Source of the DNA: a bacterium C-53 | GTDB lineage: Bacteria > Bacillota > Clostridia > Lachnospirales > Lachnospiraceae | Assembly (NCBI GenBank): GCA_003612525.1 | Contig: RAZD01000028.1 | Span: 1 to 47,837 of the forward strand | Direction of reading: 5' to 3' | Length of the DNA stretch: 47,837 nt | Shown: positions 1 through 7,809 of the stretch, one piece after another | How the letters are laid out: each line of letters starts with the position of its first letter | How positions within the stretch are numbered: position 1 is the first letter of the stretch | The notes under the pieces: model-generated | What the model saw: the letters and a program-made list of their open reading frames with translations, nothing else | What the model was told of the DNA's origin: nothing | Database searches by the model: none | Translations under genes and position numbers: made by a program

Positions 1-2
1 GT

Positions 3-1001
3 GTAAACAGCAGTTATGGAGCTATGGAGATTGAAGTTCCTCAGGATAGAAAATCTACTTTTGAGCCTCAGGTAGTAAAGAAGCGTCAGAAAGATATTTC
101 CGACATTGATCAGAAGATTATCTCCATGTATGCAAAAGGGATGACTACAAGACAGATATCCGAGACGGTTGAGGATATCTATGGTTTTGAGGCCTCAGAA
201 GGATTTATTTCGGATGTTACAGATAAGATACTGCCACAGATCGAAGACTGGCAGAACCGTCCATTAGACGAGGTATATCCAATCCTGTACATAGATGCAA
301 TCCATTATTCTGTCCGTGACAATGGTGTGATCCGCAGGCTGGCAGCCTATGTCATTCTTGGTATCAATACTGAAGGACGGAAAGAGGTATTGACGATCAG
401 CGTAGGGGATAATGAGAGTTCGAAATACTGGCTCTCTGTGTTAAATGAGCTGAAAAATCGCGGTGTAAAAGATATCTTAATCCTCTGTGCAGACGGCCTT
501 ACCGGAATAAAAGAAGCAATTGCTGCAGCATTTCCGAAAACAGAATATCAACGATGCATCGTCCATCAGGTCCGAAATACTCTGAAATACGTTCCGGATA
601 AAGACAGGAAAGCTTTTGCAACTGATTTAAAGACAATTTACCAGGCGGCTGATGAGAAAAAAGCGCTGGCTGCCCTTGAGAGAGTGACTGAGAAATGGAC
701 TCCTAAATATCCGAATTCAATGAAACGCTGGAAAGATAACTGGGATGCCATTTCTCCAATTTTCAAGTTTTCTGCAACCGTCAGAAAGGTCATTTATACA
801 ACCAATGCCATTGAATCGCTGAATTCGACGTATCGGAAACTCAATCGTCAGAGAAGCGTATTTCCAAGTGATACAGCACTGTTAAAAGCCTTGTATCTGG
901 CAACCTTTGAAGCAACCAAAAAGTGGACTTCCACAATCCGAAACTGGGGACAGGTGTATGGAGAACTAAGTATTATGTATGAAGGACGTCTTCCGGAATA
1001 G
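3..1001 (+). CDS. IS256 (Mutator-like) family transposase, 5'-truncated by window edge
   Basis: DDE transposase that cuts and pastes the element. The frame is open from base 3 (it reads VNSSYGA before the first Met at 24), so the Met at 24 is internal and the gene continues to the left of the window; family members are about 400 residues and 332 are visible. Counting from the Met at 24, the catalytic triad appears intact: Asp91 in YIDAIH, Asp157 in LCADGLTG and Glu264 in TTNAIESLN. The zinc-like CIVHQVRN segment and the TNAIES block are signatures of the IS256 family. Nothing in the visible part is broken, so the element could be active. Confidence 0.93.
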   Translation, partial: VNSSYGAMEIEVPQDRKSTFEPQVVKKRQKDISDIDQKIISMYAKGMTTRQISETVEDIYGFEASEGFISDVTDKILPQIEDWQNRPLDEVYPILYIDAIHYSVRDNGVIRRLAAYVILGINTEGRKEVLTISVGDNESSKYWLSVLNELKNRGVKDILILCADGLTGIKEAIAAAFPKTEYQRCIVHQVRNTLKYVPDKDRKAFATDLKTIYQAADEKKALAALERVTEKWTPKYPNSMKRWKDNWDAISPIFKFSATVRKVIYTTNAIESLNSTYRKLNRQRSVFPSDTALLKALYLATFEATKKWTSTIRNWGQVYGELSIMYEGRLPE

Positions 1002-1080
1002 GCAATATTCCGACGCTAAAACAGGTGGCAGAACCGCCTGCTCTTGACATGTGTTTTAGTAACTGTTATATATAAAACAA

Positions 1081-1113
1081 GGACGAAAAGCTGCTTTTAC
1101 AAGCCTTTCGTCC
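1081..1113 (-). terminator. Stem-loop terminator facing the insertion sequence
   Basis: GGACGAAAAGC at 1081-1091 pairs with GCCTTTCGTCC at 1103-1113 with one mismatch. Read on the minus strand the hairpin is followed by TTGTTTTATATA, a fair U-tract, so it would stop leftward transcription coming from the protease gene before it enters the transposase. On the plus strand the tail is less T-rich, but it may also end the transposase transcript. Confidence 0.6.
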
Positions 1114-1251
1114 CTCATTATCATAGAAGAATCTAATTTACAGACTTTTTTTCATACCCTCGTTTTATATTTGGCAAGCGTTTTTCTGGCTTGACTTTTC
1201 ACCTTGCTAGATGAAGAATTAAAAGACAACATTTTTGTGTTTTTTCTATTG

Positions 1252-1279
1252 AGAGCCGAAATTTATTTATTTTGGCTCT
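1252..1279. terminator. Weak stem-loop between convergent genes
   Basis: AGAGCC-G-AAAT at 1252-1262 pairs with ATTT-T-GGCTCT at 1269-1279, giving about 11 pairs including one G-U. It sits 35 bases downstream of the protease stop codon. There is no proper U-tract on either strand, so termination is uncertain. The rest of 1114-1313 shows nothing else that can be supported. Confidence 0.35.
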
Positions 1280-1313
1280 TTCTGCTTATGCTGTGACTGA
1301 GGCCTGGTACACA

Positions 1314-3668
1314 TTACGATTCACCATTAATAGTGATGATATTACGCAGTTGGATATTATGATGAACAAAATTTTTGTAGTCAAGTTGTTGCGATACCTC
1401 GTCATAGACTGGCACTTTCCCCTGTGGATCGCGAATAGTCAAAAGTAAGCAGTATTCTTGAGATAGCTGATAATTACGGGTGTATGCATCCCGCTCAATA
1501 AAATCCCGGAAAAGACCATTTATCTGAAGATACCATTTTCTATCTTTATCAAGATATTTCTTCTTGTTAGAAGGTGTCATGTCAGATAAATCTATAGCGT
1601 ATTTCTTAACAGGGTGAAATTTTTTCCCATATTTCACTAATGTGCATTCTCGTTCAAAACCCGTTTTAGGATATACGCCCTTTGCTCTTGAACTATAACA
1701 GCTATCTAAAAGAAGATTTTGAGGTTCATCCAGCCCTTTGGGATTTTTTACCGTCCTCTTACTGGTATCTCGATTTTTTTCAGTTGCATAGGTACCAAAC
1801 AGAATACCAATATCCGATTGACAATATTCTCCAGCCTGTTTGTCGTCTAACAATGATTTAGTGACAAGTGTCAATATAATCTGCCCTGCAAAATATCCAT
1901 TCTCATCTACAAGGCTTGTAGGGTATGGAAAATCAAACATTTCGATAAAGCTGCCTTTATCCAGCGTATCTCGTAAAATAAGCGTAATTTCATCTGCTGA
2001 ATTATACAACATTTCTTTGACGCTTTGCGGCATTCCAAATCCCATCTGTGCTACTTTATTAGACATGGTCATTCTACAATGAGCAGGATATTTGGCATTG
2101 TGAATCATAAGTGCACGGATTAGCAAGGGATCAAATTCTTCATTCATCAAATAAGACAGTTCCGCTGCTAAACGTGATACCCAAGGTGTGGAAAAACTTG
2201 TTCCAACATTATAAGCGATTTTTCCATCAGGCGTAAAAGACGGCACACCAGTTGTGCAGAGGCGGCCATTGTTCATGCCAGCATTGCCGCCGTAAAATAC
2301 TAAGTCCGGTTTAACAATGCTGCTAGGTCCAGGTCCAATCCTTGTAAAAGGTGAGGGCATGTTCGCCTCCGCATAATCATAAGCTCCCTGCTTTTGTGCA
2401 AGAGAGCCAACAACAATAGCCCGGATAGAATCTGCCGATTTAGCAATACGGCTTTTGGGAAGCTGTCGCATAAAGTTTGTACAATTCCCGGCTGACTTGA
2501 TAATTAAAACATTGTTTTCATCCTGTATATTATCCAAAGCCATTCCAAAGTCGGAAAATTCATTTATACTTGTTTCATCAGCAGTTCCAAGAGAGAGATT
2601 CCAAATTTTAATATCATTATGTCGTTCTATTGCTTCTCTAATATGTTCGATTAAATCATCAGGAAAAATGTGTTCTTTTGTTTCATCAGGATAAACCGTT
2701 GCATCAAAAAGCCTTACTCCCGGCAGCGCAGTGTAGGAACTTCCGTTTAATTCATCACCATATTCGACAATCCCAGATACAAAAGTTCCGTGAGCTGGAT
2801 TCTGATATTCATTTGGATAACTTGTGAATGTTATAGCTTCTTTCCAATTTTGAAGAAATTGGTTATCGGCAATACCTGTATCAAGAACACCCACAATTGG
2901 ATACGATCTCTCTGAGTCATACTTTTTAGGTATGATAGTCGGTTCTTGTGGGAGGGCATCCAAAGTTGCTTCAACAGGGAACAATTTTTCTATGGTGTAC
3001 ACCCCTTCAAACTCACCTAATAAAGCTAACTGCTCTGCGCTATCAAGGCAAACTCGATATATGGTCATATCCGATGTATATTTTGTTTTATGAGAAATCA
3101 TTATCCCCTTGTCAGCGCATTGTTGTTCAAATAAAATATTGACAGCAAGGTTCAAATCAAAATTATTATAGTTTACCAGTCGTATTTTATAGAAGTGGGT
3201 CTCATTATCGTATTCATCAACAATTGGGTAGAATGGCGCAATATCTGTAATGGAAGAAATAAGCTTCGCCTGATTATGTGTATCAGAAAGAATTTGTTCA
3301 ATTTCAGAAAGTATATTTTCATCTGTAACCATTGTCAGCAGACCACAATTACCATGGAATCCCAAGACATTGCTCCGTTCCTTATCGTCAAATAGATCAG
3401 AAATACTGCTTCTATGAGATTTTGCAATAGCTTTTTCTCCTATTGTTGTACATACAACTAGTGGCAGTTTTTTATCGGATTGTTTATGCTCATGCAAAAC
3501 AGATGTAACATTATTAATTTCCGATACAAGTTGTGCAGAATGTTGTAATAAGTCGGTTCCAGTAAGCACCCAGCTTGGCAATTTGGAATCTCCCCCGCCT
3601 TCGGTTGCACGATCATCAAAGTCTTTTCTTTTTTCAAAAAACTGGATGGGTAAATATTTTTCAGCCAC
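1314..3668 (-). CDS. Subtilisin-like serine protease, IetS-type
   Basis: 784-residue S8-family protease. The triad is visible: Asp263 in GVLDTGI, His293 in AHGTFVSGI, Ser491 in VGTSFSTPW, with the oxyanion Asn395 in KSAGN. There is no signal peptide, so it should act in the cytosol. Residues 1-250 form a family-specific N-terminal region and about 250 residues follow the catalytic domain. The start is a GTG whose ribosome site (GGAG) overlaps the last codons of the upstream ATPase gene; only two bases separate the two genes, so they are coupled. Protease plus AAA ATPase in this order matches the IetAS pair, known from plasmid incompatibility in Agrobacterium and from tested anti-phage systems. 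Function here is inferred from that pairing. Confidence 0.88.
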   Translation of the reverse strand: MAEKYLPIQFFEKRKDFDDRATEGGGDSKLPSWVLTGTDLLQHSAQLVSEINNVTSVLHEHKQSDKKLPLVVCTTIGEKAIAKSHRSSISDLFDDKERSNVLGFHGNCGLLTMVTDENILSEIEQILSDTHNQAKLISSITDIAPFYPIVDEYDNETHFYKIRLVNYNNFDLNLAVNILFEQQCADKGIMISHKTKYTSDMTIYRVCLDSAEQLALLGEFEGVYTIEKLFPVEATLDALPQEPTIIPKKYDSERSYPIVGVLDTGIADNQFLQNWKEAITFTSYPNEYQNPAHGTFVSGIVEYGDELNGSSYTALPGVRLFDATVYPDETKEHIFPDDLIEHIREAIERHNDIKIWNLSLGTADETSINEFSDFGMALDNIQDENNVLIIKSAGNCTNFMRQLPKSRIAKSADSIRAIVVGSLAQKQGAYDYAEANMPSPFTRIGPGPSSIVKPDLVFYGGNAGMNNGRLCTTGVPSFTPDGKIAYNVGTSFSTPWVSRLAAELSYLMNEEFDPLLIRALMIHNAKYPAHCRMTMSNKVAQMGFGMPQSVKEMLYNSADEITLILRDTLDKGSFIEMFDFPYPTSLVDENGYFAGQIILTLVTKSLLDDKQAGEYCQSDIGILFGTYATEKNRDTSKRTVKNPKGLDEPQNLLLDSCYSSRAKGVYPKTGFERECTLVKYGKKFHPVKKYAIDLSDMTPSNKKKYLDKDRKWYLQINGLFRDFIERDAYTRNYQLSQEYCLLLTIRDPQGKVPVYDEVSQQLDYKNFVHHNIQLRNIITINGES

Positions 3669-3670
3669 AA

Positions 3671-4771
3671 TTATACATCTCCTTTACTGCTAACTAAACA
3701 ATTACGAACCTGCCGTTGTGAAATATGAAAATATTCTGCTATTGCGCGTTGTGCAAGGCCGCATTTCAATAAAAATCGGATTAGCTCTTGCTGATCAAGA
3801 TTTCCATGATATTTGAAAATTGCAATCTCACATAAGAAGTCAAGTGCCGAAGCAATTGTTTTGTCTTTAATAATCATTTGCTTTACAACATTCTGTGCAA
3901 GGGCTTGTATATCAGAATACGATAAACCATCTAGTTGTTTTATAATGATAGAGTATTGCTTTGGCATAATATGACTCAAGTCTAATGACTTTGTAATACA
4001 TCCAAATAGAAGCCGGATTTCATCTGGGTGAGGTTTCGGTACTTCAATTATTGTCTGGAATCTTCTCCATATAGCGTCGTCTAAAAGTTCCTGATGATTT
4101 GTTGCCGCGACTAGGATACCTGTTTGACAATACGCATCCATATTTTGAAGAAGACTATTAACAACCCGTTTCAATTCTCCAAGTTCATGCCTGTCATCAC
4201 GAGCTTTGGCAATTGCATCAAATTCATCTAAAAATAAAACACAAGGTTGACGACTTGCGAAATCAAAAATGCGGCGTAAATTTTTAGCAGTATTTCCAAG
4301 CAGGGAAGAAATCAATGTATCCAAACGTGCCGTTACTAATGGCAGCTCCAACCTATTTGCCAAACAATTGGCTATACTGGTTTTACCACATCCTGGAGGA
4401 CCGTATAATAGTAGTGACATGTTGAAAGGCATACCCAGCTCATCCAGTTTATCTTTGATTTTGATGGTACTTTCAAAGTCATTCAATCTGGCTTTTGTAG
4501 AGTCAGATAAAATAATTTCTGGTGCGGTTGGTTTATAGTCTATGTCTACGATTCCAAGTCGACTTTCTTGGTCAACAGGTGGAGCTATCAAAGCATCTGT
4601 AATAGCGGAGCCATTGTTCTTTCTTAATAATACAGTTTCGATTCGTTTGCTGGATTTTATATCGCCATCCTGGGCAAGTTTCTTTGCTAACAGCAAGGCA
4701 TAATTTTTGACCTTATTCTGATCACGGTCCAAACCTGCTTCTATAATCTTAGTTATTTCTGAATAATACAT
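3671..4771 (-). CDS. AAA ATPase, IetA-type partner of the protease
   Basis: 366-residue AAA+ ATPase. Walker A is GPPGCGKT (about residues 124-131), Walker B is LFLDEFD (Asp182, Glu183), sensor 1 is AATN (Asn225) and an arginine pair WRRF follows at 236-237. About 100 residues precede the ATPase core. The last 30 residues (QRAIAEYFHISQRQVRN) look like a helix-turn-helix, which could give DNA binding or self-regulation. A longer frame runs upstream, but the GGAGG at 4781-4785 is spaced eight bases from the ATG chosen here, and the upstream extension is low-complexity hydrophobic sequence. It is the first gene of a two-gene operon with the subtilisin-like protease and probably senses the trigger or delivers the substrate. 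Confidence 0.87.
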   Translation of the reverse strand: MYYSEITKIIEAGLDRDQNKVKNYALLLAKKLAQDGDIKSSKRIETVLLRKNNGSAITDALIAPPVDQESRLGIVDIDYKPTAPEIILSDSTKARLNDFESTIKIKDKLDELGMPFNMSLLLYGPPGCGKTSIANCLANRLELPLVTARLDTLISSLLGNTAKNLRRIFDFASRQPCVLFLDEFDAIAKARDDRHELGELKRVVNSLLQNMDAYCQTGILVAATNHQELLDDAIWRRFQTIIEVPKPHPDEIRLLFGCITKSLDLSHIMPKQYSIIIKQLDGLSYSDIQALAQNVVKQMIIKDKTIASALDFLCEIAIFKYHGNLDQQELIRFLLKCGLAQRAIAEYFHISQRQVRNCLVSSKGDV

Positions 4772-4793
4772 CTTCATGCCCTCCATGCGTATC

Positions 4794-4822
4794 ATATTAA
4801 CATAAAATCGAATCAATATCAA
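4794..4822 (-). promoter_or_regulatory. Candidate promoter of the ATPase-protease operon
   Basis: On the minus strand TTGATA (4817-4822) and TAATAT (4794-4799) are 17 bases apart, just before the GGAGG of the ATPase gene, so the leader would be very short. GTATCA occurs near here and again near 4852; such a repeat could be an operator for the helix-turn-helix at the ATPase C terminus. The -10 box is only a four-of-six match. Confidence 0.4.
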
Positions 4823-4988
4823 TAAATACCGTATAAAAAACACAAAAAACGTATCAAATATAAATTTTTTGTGATAAATCAGGTGGATTCTGGAGCAAAC
4901 ACACCCCATCTATATAAACATATTGGATAGGTTATTTATATTTCTGCGAATTTTTCTCTATCGTAAATTCATTCTGGAAATCCAAACA

Positions 4989-5122
4989 TATTATGCTATA
5001 CTATATTTTGTGTAATTGGATTTTGAAATTGCAACATATGGAGGAAAGTGGTGGACATATTGCATTATTTGATTAGAAAAATATTAACTTGGAAATATAT
5101 GAACTTTTACACAATAACGTGA
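4989..5122 (+). other. Extended -10 promoter and 23-codon open frame, possible gene remnant
   Basis: TGCTATACT at 4994-5002 is an extended -10 box. A GGAGG at 5040-5044 lies six bases before a GTG at 5051 that opens a 23-codon frame ending in TGA at 5120-5122 (product begins MDILHYLIRKILTWKY). Promoter, ribosome site and start are well formed, but the product is tiny and unrecognised. It may be a real small protein or the front end of a gene whose remainder was deleted. The rest of 4823-5225 holds only a small hairpin, TGCCTT/AAGGCA at 5149-5166. Confidence 0.35.
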
Positions 5123-5225
5123 GCAGATAAGACCGGAAAATACGGATTTGCCTTTTCGGGAAGGCAGTGTCTGATTCCGGCAGGATAAAAATGCGGAAAA
5201 AAGACACCTGTGAGCCCTCCCAATG

Positions 5226-6578
5226 TCAGGACATATTGAGATGACGGTGATTTACCGTTGTCTCTTTTTTGTATATGAAAAAGGAAAATCCGGCGGATAT
5301 AAATTCTGTAAAGCAAAAAGCATACCACACGCCGTCAGCCCCGGCAAACCGGCTGAATAGATATGCTGCCGGCATGATGACGGCGGTGTATCGTAGCAAT
5401 GAGATAAACAGGGACGGATACCCTTTCCCCAGACCCTCCAATGCACCGGAACAGGTGATGGAAACGGCTGATATAACAAATCCCAGACTGATGATATGCA
5501 AGGCAGTGATTCCGATTTCAACGGTTTCGGCGCTGTTTGTGAATAATCCGATTAGCTTCTCGGGTATCAGCCATGATAGCAGCATGCCAAGCATCATGAT
5601 TCCAATATTCATTGTAAGAGCTGTCTTGTAAATCTTTTTCACACGTCCATGTTCTCCGGCTCCGAAATTATAGCCTACGAGCGGCCGTATTCCCTGTATA
5701 ATTCCATTGGCTGTCAGATATATGAAAGTTTGAAGTTTATAATATACGCCGAGTACGAGCACATATTTCCCGGAAAAAGCGGCAAGAAGTCCGTTCAGAA
5801 CAGAAATCAGCAGAGAGGGCAGCGCCAGGTTCAAAGTTGCCGAGATACCTACCGTATACATCTTTTTCAATATACTTCTATCAAATTTCATATACGCCCG
5901 CCCCAGCTTGACAGGAGGGCGGCAAACTGCATAAAATGCCAGATACACGATAAGCGTGACGCATTGTCCGATACCTGTCGCATAAGCGGCTCCGGCAATA
6001 CCCATAGCCGGGAAAAAACCGATACCGAAAATCATGACAGGGTCTAAAAGAATATTTACGATACAACCGCACATCATACTGAACATAGATACTTTCATCT
6101 GGCCGACGGCCTGAAACATTTTTTCGAAAGAAAGTCCAAGTGCGATGACAGGGGAGAAAAGAAAAGCTCTGTTTGTATAGAGCAGCGCCAGTTCTGTAAT
6201 TTTTTGATCGGATGAAAAATTTTTCAAAAAGAAGGGCATTCCTGCCATACATATGGCAGCAAGCAGCGCTCCATGCAGAAAACTGAGCAGCGTTCCCTGT
6301 GTGGCGGTTTGATTTGCCTGCTTTTCATCGCCGGCGCCTAAGTAGAATGCGATACATGCATTCATTCCGATGCCGAAACCAATCGCAATTGCATTGATCA
6401 GATTCTGCACAGGAAAGACGAGCGCGAGCGCGGTCATGGCATCTTCGCTCATCCGGGCTACAAAATAACTGTCAATGATATTGTAAAGTGAATTGACTGC
6501 CATAGAAATTACCATTGGAAGAGACATGGATATTACCAGCGGCAGAATTTTCTTTTCTTTCATAAATGTTTGTTCCAT
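5226..6578 (-). CDS. MATE-family multidrug/sodium efflux transporter
   Basis: 450-residue membrane protein with about twelve hydrophobic segments in two similar halves, the usual MATE size and layout. The N-terminal pattern (LPLVISMSLPMVISMAVNSLYN, then VARMS..A..A) and the later GAG..KQANQT loop are typical of the DinF/NorM-like clostridial branch. Such proteins export cationic drugs or metabolites in exchange for sodium or protons; the substrate cannot be read from sequence. The chosen ATG follows GGGAGG by five bases; a longer frame upstream reads through the leader and is not used. A strong promoter and an internal terminator precede it, so expression is probably controlled by attenuation. 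It appears to be a single-gene transcript. Confidence 0.9.
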   Translation of the reverse strand: MEQTFMKEKKILPLVISMSLPMVISMAVNSLYNIIDSYFVARMSEDAMTALALVFPVQNLINAIAIGFGIGMNACIAFYLGAGDEKQANQTATQGTLLSFLHGALLAAICMAGMPFFLKNFSSDQKITELALLYTNRAFLFSPVIALGLSFEKMFQAVGQMKVSMFSMMCGCIVNILLDPVMIFGIGFFPAMGIAGAAYATGIGQCVTLIVYLAFYAVCRPPVKLGRAYMKFDRSILKKMYTVGISATLNLALPSLLISVLNGLLAAFSGKYVLVLGVYYKLQTFIYLTANGIIQGIRPLVGYNFGAGEHGRVKKIYKTALTMNIGIMMLGMLLSWLIPEKLIGLFTNSAETVEIGITALHIISLGFVISAVSITCSGALEGLGKGYPSLFISLLRYTAVIMPAAYLFSRFAGADGVWYAFCFTEFISAGFSFFIYKKETTVNHRHLNMS

Positions 6579-6675
6579 ACGAACCTCCCTGATGCTATGG
6601 TTTTGTCGCAGCATGAATTTGAATAAAGAGTATTTTCTGCTTTGGTGTTTTTTGTATATGACAATATGAGAGCAC

Positions 6676-6708
6676 AAAAAAACACACAGTCACGTAAGTG
6701 ATTGTGTG
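6676..6708 (-). terminator. Leader attenuator upstream of the MATE gene
   Basis: On the minus strand an 11-base stem (CACACAATCAC with GTGACTGTGTG, one G-U pair, four-base loop) is followed directly by seven U. This is a full intrinsic terminator placed between the promoter at 6762-6790 and the start codon at 6578. A further pair of nine-base arms, AAGAGTATT and AATACTCTT (plus-strand 6719-6727 and 6626-6634), brackets it. The layout implies premature termination relieved by an unknown signal. No known riboswitch class is recognised and the leader before the stem is only about 50 bases. Confidence 0.75.
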
Positions 6709-6761
6709 GCGAAAAAAGAATACTCTTGAAAAATCCACTCCTAAACAGGTTTTATGACATG

Positions 6762-6790
6762 TTTATATCACAATTTGGCGAAAAGGTCAA
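6762..6790 (-). promoter_or_regulatory. Sigma-A type promoter of the MATE gene
   Basis: On the minus strand TTGACC (6785-6790) and TATAAA (6762-6767) are separated by exactly 17 bases. This is one of the best promoter matches in the window and lies upstream of the attenuator. Confidence 0.75.
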
Positions 6791-6944
6791 CTTAAATTTT
6801 CAATGATGTTGGTAATGATCTTTGATACACATTTCAATCCATGCGTAAAGTTGATTTCATTCCTCCATCAAATCATCATAAGTCTGCCGGTAGTTTGCCC
6901 TGGATAATGCGTCTTTGGCTGGTGCGTATTCAAATTAAAATTTA

Positions 6945-6974
6945 TTGCCTGTATTACAGCATTTGGGATAAAAT
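6945..6974 (+). promoter_or_regulatory. Candidate promoter of the DUF1905 gene
   Basis: TTGCCT (6945-6950) and TAAAAT (6969-6974) are 18 bases apart, about 45 bases before the start codon. Two ATGGAGG motifs follow; the second, at about 7004, is the ribosome site used. Nothing else is seen in 6791-6944. Confidence 0.5.
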
Positions 6975-7017
6975 ATGGAGGATGGTTTTTATAGAATGAG
7001 TTATGGAGGTACAGACA

Positions 7018-7305
7018 ATGAGTCAGAAAGTTTATGAATATGAGTCTTTGATTTATGAGGCGGCGGGAAAAGGCGGGGCTTATGTGATTTTCCCGTATGA
7101 TATCAGAACGGAATTTGGCAGAGGACGGGTGAAAGTGCATGCCACATTTGATGGTGAACCGTATGATGGAAGCATTGTGAATATGGGGGTTAAGAATGAG
7201 GATGGAAGTATTTGTTATATTATAGGCATACGCAAAGATATCCGTACGAAAATAGGAAAGCAGCTGGGAGATCAGGTAAAAGTGACAATAAGAGAGCGTG
7301 AATAG
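7018..7305 (+). CDS. DUF1905 domain protein
   Basis: 95-residue soluble protein matching the small DUF1905 fold: an opening strand with aromatic residues, a VIFPYDIRTEFG segment, VKVHATFDG.PYDGSI, an IIGIRKDIRTKIGK segment and a GDQVKVTI ending. The family is common in clostridia as a free-standing protein; its biochemical role is not established. The ATG chosen is eight bases after GGAGG; a Met 15 bases further upstream has no good ribosome site. It is monocistronic, with its own promoter and two downstream terminators. Confidence 0.85.
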   Translation: MSQKVYEYESLIYEAAGKGGAYVIFPYDIRTEFGRGRVKVHATFDGEPYDGSIVNMGVKNEDGSICYIIGIRKDIRTKIGKQLGDQVKVTIRERE

Positions 7306-7384
7306 GATTTATCGAATACAGTAGAAAAATCTGGTGCAAGGAGAGACAGAGTTCCTCCGATCTGTGTGAGAAAACATAAAAAAG

Positions 7385-7430
7385 AGTCTGATGTAAGTTA
7401 TGGAATTATTTTACATCAGACTTTTTATTT
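7385..7430 (+). terminator. Strong intrinsic terminator after the DUF1905 gene
   Basis: AGTCTGATGTAA (7385-7396) and TTACATCAGACT (7411-7422) form a perfect 12-base stem with a 14-base loop, followed by TTTTATTTTAT. It is a textbook rho-independent terminator. Confidence 0.9.
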
Positions 7431-7440
7431 TATACAAAAG

Positions 7441-7476
7441 CGGCATATTGATAAAGCTTATCATGCGCCGTTTTTT
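7441..7476 (+). terminator. Second terminator whose T run enters recombination site 1
   Basis: An imperfect stem built from CGGC and TGATAA pairing with TTATCA and GCCG is followed by six T at 7471-7476. The T run is also the left flank of the palindromic site at 7471-7502. With the first terminator it insulates the recombinase region from upstream transcription. Confidence 0.6.
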
Positions 7477-7502
7477 CGCAGAATGTTCTTTTCTGCGAAA
7501 GA
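7471..7502. repeat. Palindromic recombinase-type site 1
   Basis: Arms TTTCGCAGA (7474-7482) and TCTGCGAAA (7492-7500) flank a nine-base spacer ATGTTCTTT, the shape of a tyrosine-recombinase core site. The same arms recur at 8965-8991 with the spacer in reverse complement apart from one base. The outer flanks (TTT on the left, GA on the right) match in direct orientation. The two sites bracket the recombinase gene. Confidence 0.75.
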
Positions 7503-7585
7503 CAAACAATCGTAGAAATTCACTGGCTACAGCCATAAAACAAAATTCATTATCACACGCATTCATTATACTGACAATGATGTTA

Positions 7586-7654
7586 TTTGTCAAATCATTA
7601 TTCGAAACAGTTTCTCAAGAAAACACTAAAATAATAGGTCATTTTTTGTCAAAA
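7586..7654. repeat. Direct repeats TTTGTCAAA, possible arm or regulator sites
   Basis: TTTGTCAAA occurs at 7586-7594 and 7646-7654, with an inverted TTGTCA (as TGACAA) at 7572-7577. They lie between recombination site 1 and the recombinase gene, where arm-type or operator sites are expected. No clear promoter could be assigned in 7503-7809. Confidence 0.4.
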
Positions 7655-7752
7655 TTATAGTTATCCCGATCACTTTATTTTATTAGGGGTCACGAAAATG
7701 GTCAGAAAAAAGGCGCAAAAAGAGCCTTTAAAGCTGACATTGGAGTTAGTGC

Positions 7753-7795
7753 CTGCGCAGCTTGCATTATACTCCATATACACAAAGCTGCGCAG
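7753..7795. repeat. Inverted repeat just before the recombinase start
   Basis: CTGCGCAGCTT (7753-7763) and AAGCTGCGCAG (7785-7795) are perfect 11-base inverted arms around 21 bases that include TATACT. The right arm ends just before the ribosome site of the recombinase. It may be an operator or an mRNA hairpin limiting translation. The arms resemble those of the palindrome cluster at 19850-19893. Confidence 0.6.
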
Positions 7796-7809
7796 AAAAG
7801 AGGTAAAAA

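Larger units (their letters stand above)
1..1165 (+). mobile_element. IS256-family insertion sequence, right part
   Basis: The window opens inside a transposase reading frame, so the left end of the element is missing. The right end should lie just after the hairpin at 1081-1113. The stretch around 1140-1165 (TTTACAGAC followed by a T run) resembles the terminal repeats of IS256-family elements, but with no left end in view the exact boundary and any target duplication cannot be confirmed. The end coordinate is therefore an estimate. Confidence 0.6.

Noticed and set aside
6579-6790. Known riboswitch (guanidine, preQ1, SAM or TPP class) before the MATE gene
   Set aside because: The consensus cores of these classes were not found, and the leader upstream of the terminator is only about 50 bases.
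7400-7660. 86-codon frame over the terminators and recombination site 1
   Set aside because: It starts inside the loop of a terminator, has no ribosome site, and its sequence is explained by the palindromes.
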